Shown piece after piece: positions 6,342-11,428 of a stretch of 11,428 nt of DNA. The stretch's first letter is position 1. Every line of letters starts with the position of its first letter. The DNA lies in assembly GCA_024639925.1 (NCBI GenBank), contig JAHEGA010000005.1:23383-34810 (forward strand), given 5' to 3'. The DNA is from Microbacteriaceae bacterium (lineage in GTDB: Bacteria > Actinomycetota > Actinomycetes > Actinomycetales > Microbacteriaceae). Below the pieces are notes generated by a model that ran no database searches, was not told the origin of the DNA, and saw nothing but the letters and a program-made list of their open reading frames with translations. Made by a program: the position numbers and the translations under genes.

Positions 6342-9300
6342 CGGTTACCTCCAGAATTCGTGTCCAGACTTCGCCCCCATCGGGGTCTAGGCCTTCTTCG
6401 GTGGCCTGCGCCCGGGTGCGCAGCACCGCCTGGAAGTCCCTTGGGGTGACTTTCGTCATACTCGCGACTGTGCCCTCGGGATCATCCAGCAGCCTCTTGG
6501 CCAGTGGGGAGCCTGTGAGGTCGTGATGCTGGCGGATGAGATCGAGCACGATCTCCCCATCCGCGCTTCCGAGCGGACCCACCTCGAGCTCACCGGCGAC
6601 CATCGCTTCACGATTAAGGCGCTCGGGCCGAAGATTCCGGATGTAGGCAGAACCGCCGGACATACCTGCACCGATGTTGCGTCCGGTCTCACCCAGGATA
6701 ATCGCAAGCCCGCCGGTCATGTATTCAAGGGCGTGGTCCCCCACCCCTTCGACAACAGCGGTGGCGCCGGAGTTACGGACCAGGAAACGCTCACCGACCA
6801 CGCCGGAAAGGAACATGGTTCCTGACGTTGCGCCATAACCAATCACATTGCCGGCAATCACATTGTGTTCCGGCGGGAAAACAGAGTCCGGGTGCGGTCT
6901 CACGACAACTGAGCCACCGGAGAGTCCTTTACCCACATAGTCGTTGGCATCGCCCGTCAGGGTCAACGAGATTCCGCCCGGCAGGAATGCGCCAAGCGAC
7001 TGACCCGCAGAACCCTCAAGGTCTACCCGGATGGTGCCTGTAGGCAACCCCTGTTCGCCATGTCTCAGCGTGACGTGGTGTCCCAACAGAGTGCCCACGG
7101 CACGCTCGGTGTTGCGGATGGGCCGAACGAGGTGAACGGCTTCGCCGCTCTCGATAGCCGCAGATGCCGCGAGGAGGAGGTCTTGGTCGAAATGCTCGAG
7201 CAATTCGTGGTCTTGGCCTTCTTCACGCTTGAGGGCGTGTGCGGCTTGGAGGTGGTCCGTGGAGAGAATCGGTCGCAGATCCAGCCCATCAGCCTTCCAG
7301 TGTTGGATGGCGCGGTCGACATCGAGGAGTCCCGCTTGACCGATTGCTTCCTCCAGCGATCGGAACCCGAGTTCTGCCAGATACTCGCGGACTTCTTCGG
7401 CGAGGAATTGGAAGAAGGTCTTCACAAATTCAGGCGTGCCACTGAAGCGCTTTCGCAGCTCGGGGTTTTGTGTGGCGACACCAACCGGACAGGTATCCAA
7501 GTGGCACACACGCATCAAGATGCAGCCGCTTACCACCATGGGTGCGGTGGCGAAGCCGTATTCCTCTGCTCCGAGCAGAGCGGCGATGATGACGTCTCTC
7601 CCGGTTTTCATCTGACCGTCCACCTGGAGTGTGGTTCGTCCACGGAGGTTATTGACGACCAGAGTCTGCTGGGCCTCAGCCAGCCCGATTTCCCAGGGGG
7701 TCCCCGCATGCTTCAGCGAGTTGAGAGGGCTTGCTCCGGTTCCCCCGTCATGCCCCGAAATCAGCACGACATCGGCTTTTGCTTTCGCCACACCGGTCGC
7801 CACCGCCCCGATACCTGATTGGCTGACCAGCTTGACGTGAACTCGAGCCTGGGGGTTCGAACGTTTGAGGTCAAAAATCAGCTGCTTGAGGTCTTCAATC
7901 GAATAGATGTCGTGGTGCGGCGGCGGAGAGATGAGACCCACACCGGGAGTGCCGTGGCGAAGGGACGCAATCCACGGATACACCTTGTTGGCCGGAAGTT
8001 GTCCACCCTCCCCGGGTTTAGCACCCTGCGCCATTTTGATCTGAAGATCCTCCGCCATGCTGAGGTAATAACTGGTCACGCCAAAGCGACCGGACGCAAT
8101 CTGCTTGATTTTGCTCCGACGATGCGGGTCCATCAGACGCTCGGGGGACTCGCCGCCCTCTCCGGTATTGGAACGACCGCCCAACTCGTTCATGGCAATG
8201 GCAAGTGTTTCGTGCATTTCGGGGGAAATGGCTCCCATGCTCATGGCACCCGTCGTGAATCGGGCAATGATCTCAGAAGCCGGCTCCACCTCGTCCAGAG
8301 GAATTGCGGGCCGCTCCCCCGTTTTTAGCCGGAACAAACCACGGAGGGTCATCAAGTGCTCCGCCTGATCGTCCACGCTCTTGGTGTACTTGCGGAAAAC
8401 ATCAAAACTCTGGGAACGAGTCGCGTGCTGAAGTGTGAAGACCGTCTCGGGGCTGAACAGGTGCGGGGGCCCTTCGCGTCGCCACTGATACTCGCCGCCT
8501 ACCGGCAACACCTCGTGCGGGTTGGCACCCGCCGCAATCGGATAAGCGAGTCGATGGCGCGCCTCGTTTTCCCGAGCCAGCACTTCGAGCCCCACCCCAC
8601 CGATGACAGACGTGGTCCCGTGGAAGTACGCGTCGATGAGCTCTTTACTCAGGCCGATGGCCTCGAAAGCTTGGGCTCCTGCGTAGGAGGCCACCGTCGA
8701 AATTCCCATCTTGCTCATGATTTTCAACACGCCCTTGCCCAGCGCTTTGATGACATTACGCACGGCAATCTCGGGCTCGACGCCCTGAATCACACCGGTT
8801 CTGGCCAACAACTCGACCGTTTCCATCGCCAGGTAGGGGTTGACAGCTGAAGCACCAAAACCGATCAGGAGCGCTACGTGGTGTACCTCGCGGACGTCAC
8901 CGGACTCGACCACGAGGCCGACCTGCATCCGCTTATTACCCCGAATAAGGTGGTGATGAACAGCCGAAAGCATGAGAAGCGACGGGATGGGAGCAAGGTC
9001 TTTGTGGGAGTCCCGGTCGCTGAGAACGAGGAATAAGGCGCCAGCATCAATGGCCTCATCCGCCTCCCGACACATCTGCGCAAGGCGCTCCTCGAGCCCT
9101 GCAGCGCCTTCCTCGACACGATAGAGACCACTCAACGTATGAGTTGACGGTCGCCCATCGCTCAGTTTCAGGTGGTCAATCTTTGCCAGTTCGTCATTGT
9201 CAATCACCGGGAAATCGAGTGAGACCTGTGTGGCGTGCTCAGGAGTCGCATCGAGAAGGTTGCGTTCGGGACCTAGGCCGCTGCCCATCGACGTGACGAT

Positions 9301-10896
9301 TTCTTCGCGAATAGAATCCAATGGCGGATTCGTAACCTGCGCAAACTGCTGGGTGAAGTAATCGAACAACAACCGCGGACGGTCCGAAATTGCGGCAATG
9401 GGTGTGTCGGAACCCATTGCACCAAGAGGTTCGGCGGCGTTTTGTCCCATGGGTCCGAGCAACACGCGCACCTCTTCTTCGGTGTATCCGAAGGTCCTTT
9501 GGCGACGTTGAATGGAGCTCGGGGTGTGAATAATATGCTCACGCTCGGGTAGTTGAGCAAACTCGATTCGGTTGTCTTTTACCCATTCACCCCACGGCTT
9601 TTCGTGGGCGAGCTGCTGTTTGAGCTCTTGGTCTTCAATCAGACGGCCTTCCACGGTGTCCGCCAACAGCATCGACCCGGGTCGCAGGCGACCTTTACGA
9701 ACAACCGTGGACGGGTCCACGTCCAAAACACCGATTTCGCTGGCCAGAATGATCAGACCGTCGGAGGTAATGACGTATCGACCGGGGCGCAAACCGTTTC
9801 GGTCCAGCGTCGCTCCCACGAGCGATCCGTCGGTGAAGACCAATGCCGCCGGGCCGTCCCAGGGCTCCATCATCATGGAGTGGTACTCGTAGAAGTCGCG
9901 GACAGCGGGATCCATGTCGCTGTGGTTTTCCCAGGCTTCGGGAACCATCATCATGATGGCATGTGGCAGCGAACGGCCAGCAAGCGTCAGGAGCTCTACG
10001 ACTTCGTCGAAAGATGCCGAGTCAGAGCCACCCTCGGACACCATTGGCAGGAGAGGCTGAAGGTCACCCAACAGAGGTGATTCAAGCTGGTCCTGGCGCG
10101 CACGCATCCAGTTCCGGTTGGCACGAATGGTGTTGATCTCGCCATTGTGAGCGATCATTCGGAAGGGTTGGGCCAGCGGCCAGGACGGGAAGGTGTTGGT
10201 GGAAAAGCGCGAGTGAACCAGAGCGAGGGTCGAGTGGAAGTCGGGAGAACTGAGGTCCAGGTAGAACGGCTCCAGCTGAAGAGTCGTCACCATCCCCTTG
10301 TACACGATGGTCCGCGCTGAGAGGGAGGCTAGGTAGGAACCCAGTTCGCGCTCTGCACGCTTGCGCACCCGGAACGTGAGGCGGTCGAGTTCAATCCCTG
10401 CCAGATCCGCGTCTACCGAGGAGACAAAAAGCTGCTCGATAGCAGGCATCGCCTCACGCGCCAGATCCCCCAGGATCTCCGCGTTGACGGGGACCTCACG
10501 CCACCCCAAAACCCGCAGGCCTTCTTGCTCAGCAATCGCGGAGATGGCGGACTTTTCTGCTTCACGCGATGCAAGCTCCGTGGGGAGAAATACATTGCCC
10601 GCAGCGAAGCGTCCTTTGGCAGGGAGGTCGAACGCCACCACGGACCGGAAGAACAGGTCAGGAATTTGCGTGACGATACCGGCACCATCACCGGTGCCCT
10701 CATCAGACCCCACTGCACCTCGGTGCTCCAGGTTGCGCAGAGCTTCCAACGCTTTTTCGACAATGTCGTGACCGGGAGTACCGCGGAGAGTAGCCACCAT
10801 CGCCAAGCCACACGCGTCGCGGTCATTGGCGGGTTCGTATAGTCCGGAAGCCGCTGGGGCTGAGCTCCAGCGTTGAAAAGGCGTGCGGGAAGACAT
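6334..10896 (-). CDS. gltB: Glutamate synthase (NADPH) large subunit
   Basis: Catalytic subunit of glutamate synthase: hydrolyses glutamine to glutamate and ammonia, then channels ammonia to 2-oxoglutarate to form a second glutamate. 1520 residues, typical. The class II glutaminase domain begins at C29 in NDRDACGLAMVATLRG, implying removal of a 28-residue propeptide to expose the N-terminal Cys. Then come the central linker domain and the FMN synthase domain (about 820-1180) with TTGAMSMGAISPE, RSNTGEGGE and ISGHDGGTGASPL. The 3Fe-4S cysteines C1125, C1131 and C1136 (GCILMRVCHLDTCPVGVATQ) show the family's 6/5 spacing. The C-terminal GXGXG beta-helix (about 1260-1470) has NVIAGNVIGYGATSG and GAGMSGGSAYI. 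The ATG at 10896 has AGGA 7 bases upstream; the frame is open to 11067 but that 57-residue extension runs into lgt and is not conserved. It follows lgt by 50 bases and overlaps gltD by 8. Confidence 0.97.
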   Translation of the reverse strand: MSSRTPFQRWSSAPAASGLYEPANDRDACGLAMVATLRGTPGHDIVEKALEALRNLEHRGAVGSDEGTGDGAGIVTQIPDLFFRSVVAFDLPAKGRFAAGNVFLPTELASREAEKSAISAIAEQEGLRVLGWREVPVNAEILGDLAREAMPAIEQLFVSSVDADLAGIELDRLTFRVRKRAERELGSYLASLSARTIVYKGMVTTLQLEPFYLDLSSPDFHSTLALVHSRFSTNTFPSWPLAQPFRMIAHNGEINTIRANRNWMRARQDQLESPLLGDLQPLLPMVSEGGSDSASFDEVVELLTLAGRSLPHAIMMMVPEAWENHSDMDPAVRDFYEYHSMMMEPWDGPAALVFTDGSLVGATLDRNGLRPGRYVITSDGLIILASEIGVLDVDPSTVVRKGRLRPGSMLLADTVEGRLIEDQELKQQLAHEKPWGEWVKDNRIEFAQLPEREHIIHTPSSIQRRQRTFGYTEEEVRVLLGPMGQNAAEPLGAMGSDTPIAAISDRPRLLFDYFTQQFAQVTNPPLDSIREEIVTSMGSGLGPERNLLDATPEHATQVSLDFPVIDNDELAKIDHLKLSDGRPSTHTLSGLYRVEEGAAGLEERLAQMCREADEAIDAGALFLVLSDRDSHKDLAPIPSLLMLSAVHHHLIRGNKRMQVGLVVESGDVREVHHVALLIGFGASAVNPYLAMETVELLARTGVIQGVEPEIAVRNVIKALGKGVLKIMSKMGISTVASYAGAQAFEAIGLSKELIDAYFHGTTSVIGGVGLEVLARENEARHRLAYPIAAGANPHEVLPVGGEYQWRREGPPHLFSPETVFTLQHATRSQSFDVFRKYTKSVDDQAEHLMTLRGLFRLKTGERPAIPLDEVEPASEIIARFTTGAMSMGAISPEMHETLAIAMNELGGRSNTGEGGESPERLMDPHRRSKIKQIASGRFGVTSYYLSMAEDLQIKMAQGAKPGEGGQLPANKVYPWIASLRHGTPGVGLISPPPHHDIYSIEDLKQLIFDLKRSNPQARVHVKLVSQSGIGAVATGVAKAKADVVLISGHDGGTGASPLNSLKHAGTPWEIGLAEAQQTLVVNNLRGRTTLQVDGQMKTGRDVIIAALLGAEEYGFATAPMVVSGCILMRVCHLDTCPVGVATQNPELRKRFSGTPEFVKTFFQFLAEEVREYLAELGFRSLEEAIGQAGLLDVDRAIQHWKADGLDLRPILSTDHLQAAHALKREEGQDHELLEHFDQDLLLAASAAIESGEAVHLVRPIRNTERAVGTLLGHHVTLRHGEQGLPTGTIRVDLEGSAGQSLGAFLPGGISLTLTGDANDYVGKGLSGGSVVVRPHPDSVFPPEHNVIAGNVIGYGATSGTMFLSGVVGERFLVRNSGATAVVEGVGDHALEYMTGGLAIILGETGRNIGAGMSGGSAYIRNLRPERLNREAMVAGELEVGPLGSADGEIVLDLIRQHHDLTGSPLAKRLLDDPEGTVASMTKVTPRDFQAVLRTRAQATEEGLDPDGGEVWTRILEVTGG
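6348..6352 (-). promoter_or_regulatory. Ribosome binding site of gltD inside gltB
   Basis: GGAGG on the minus strand, 6 bases before the GTG at 6341 and within the last codons of gltB. It fixes the GTG as the likely start and places gltD under translational coupling with gltB. Confidence 0.75.
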
Positions 10897-10903
10897 GTCA
10901 CCA

Positions 10904-10907
10904 TCCT
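10904..10907 (-). promoter_or_regulatory. Ribosome binding site of gltB
   Basis: AGGA on the minus strand, 7 bases before the ATG at 10896. It favours this start over earlier in-frame codons. Confidence 0.55.
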
Positions 10908-10943
10908 GAGGAATTGAAGAGGTGGGACGACATTGGCCCGGGA

Positions 10944-10949
10944 AAATTA
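10944..10949 (-). promoter_or_regulatory. Candidate -10 box for gltB overlapping the lgt stop codon
   Basis: TAATTT on the minus strand fits TANNNT and starts on the lgt TAA stop. Transcription would begin near 10937, giving a leader of about 41 bases. No -35 resembling TTGACA is found 16-19 bases upstream. The 50-base lgt-gltB gap shows no terminator hairpin, so read-through from lgt is equally possible. Confidence 0.22.
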
Positions 10950-11428
10950 GGGGCGAGAACCCTTTCGGTTTGTGGCCGGATTCTCTTGTGGTGTCACACT
11001 GTCTGAAGGGTCGTCCAAGACGGTGTAAAAATCGTCCTCGGAGTCTAGCGCAGGCTCCTGAACCCACTCTCGGCTGCGACGATACGGACTCGGTTCACTC
11101 CCGGTGTGGCGGCGCCCCTGAACAACAACGATGAGCAGACCCAGCGCAACAGCGGCGAGTGCGCCCCAAATGTTCACCCGGACTCCAAGAATCAACTCGG
11201 CGGGATCCAGGCGAAGGGTCTCCAAGAAAGCCCGCCCTACGCCGTACCAAACCAGGTAGAGGCCCAATTGCCTGCCCCACTGCAGCGAAAGCCTGCGGCC
11301 AAGCCATACAAGCGCAGCAGCTCCCAGCAGGTTCCAGAGCATTTCGTAGGCAAACGTGGGGTGGAACAGGGTATCTGCGGGCAGCCCAACGGGGATTGCC
11401 GCATTTGGTCGGTCGATAGCCAGTCCCC
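10947..11428 (-). CDS. lgt: Prolipoprotein diacylglyceryl transferase (N-terminal part beyond right edge)
   Basis: Transfers diacylglycerol from phosphatidylglycerol to the lipobox cysteine of prolipoproteins in the cytoplasmic membrane, the first step of lipoprotein maturation. About 159 C-terminal residues are present. Seen in order: the Lgt segment LPADTLFHPTFAYEMLWNLL, a hydrophobic helix, RQLGLYLVWYGVGRAFLETL with the family's YGxGR (this Arg probably corresponds to the essential R239 of E. coli Lgt) followed by RLDPAE, then a last membrane helix GALAAVALGLLIVVV. A hydrophilic tail of about 57 residues follows, starting with basic residues and then an acidic stretch (LDSEDDFYTVLDDPSD). 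Extended C-terminal tails are seen in actinobacterial Lgt proteins. The Arg-rich start of the tail right after the last helix suggests it is cytoplasmic. In many actinobacteria lgt follows trpA, which would lie to the right of the window. Confidence 0.93.
   Translation of the reverse strand, partial: GLAIDRPNAAIPVGLPADTLFHPTFAYEMLWNLLGAAALVWLGRRLSLQWGRQLGLYLVWYGVGRAFLETLRLDPAELILGVRVNIWGALAAVALGLLIVVVQGRRHTGSEPSPYRRSREWVQEPALDSEDDFYTVLDDPSDSVTPQENPATNRKGSRP

Noticed and set aside
5535..6449. A 304-codon open frame on the plus strand, antisense to gltD.
   Set aside because: gltD on the other strand is unmistakable with all cofactor motifs; the antisense translation has no recognisable domain and no good ribosome binding site, and long antisense frames are common in GC-rich genes.
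7060..7818. A 252-codon plus-strand open frame inside gltB.
   Set aside because: It is antisense to the FMN and 3Fe-4S part of GltB and its translation resembles no family.
10897..10946. Riboswitch or attenuator in the gltB leader.
   Set aside because: The 50 bases show only a short CCCGGG palindrome and no stable hairpin series or T run.
10897..11067. N-terminal extension of GltB by 57 residues.
   Set aside because: It reads into lgt out of frame, has no homology, and would put the catalytic Cys 86 residues from the start instead of 29; the ATG at 10896 has a Shine-Dalgarno.

Overview
The window is a tightly packed stretch of actinobacterial core chromosome. The protein signatures (an ANTAR response regulator of the PdtaR type, an actinobacterial DNA polymerase I and a long-tailed Lgt) and the gene order lgt - gltB - gltD - pyk - tRNA-Leu - pdtaR-like - hotdog thioesterase - polA point to Actinomycetota. 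My best guess is Microbacteriaceae or a close relative. That family call rests on recalled gene order and protein style, not on a database search. No mobile element, CRISPR array, prophage or obvious horizontally acquired island is visible.

Layout from left to right: the first 2204 bases carry most of polA on the minus strand, with its C-terminal end beyond the left edge. A 42-base gap holds divergent start signals for polA (minus) and a small hotdog-fold acyl-CoA thioesterase (plus, 2247-2675). The thioesterase gene converges on, and overlaps by 4 bases, a pdtaR-like response regulator gene (minus, 2672-3292). A 46-base gap then separates that gene from a divergent tRNA-Leu(CAA) (plus, 3339-3421). 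The tRNA points straight at the 3' end of pyk (minus, 3425-4870), with only 3 bases between them. The rest of the window is a minus-strand run, transcribed right to left: lgt (partial, to the right edge), gltB (6334-10896), gltD (4884-6341, overlapping gltB by 8 bases) and pyk (13 bases after gltD). There is no gene-free stretch longer than 50 bases.

How the genes work together: GltB and GltD form NADPH-dependent glutamate synthase, which makes two glutamates from glutamine and 2-oxoglutarate. pyk closes glycolysis by making pyruvate and ATP. Their tight linkage suggests co-transcription of nitrogen assimilation with a carbon-flow enzyme. lgt lipidates membrane lipoproteins, polA does repair and Okazaki-fragment processing, and the PdtaR-like protein is probably an RNA-binding antiterminator driven by a kinase encoded elsewhere.

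I did not find an undescribed system. The most interesting sequence-level signal is a near-identical start region in polA and the pdtaR-like gene. In both, TAGGCT sits exactly 6 bases before a GTG start with no good ribosome binding site, which looks like leaderless transcription. Other points worth a look are the natural tyrosine at the ddNTP-selectivity position of PolA, the Asp-to-Glu change in its 5' nuclease, the K+-independent residue set of pyruvate kinase, and the tRNA/pyk convergence.
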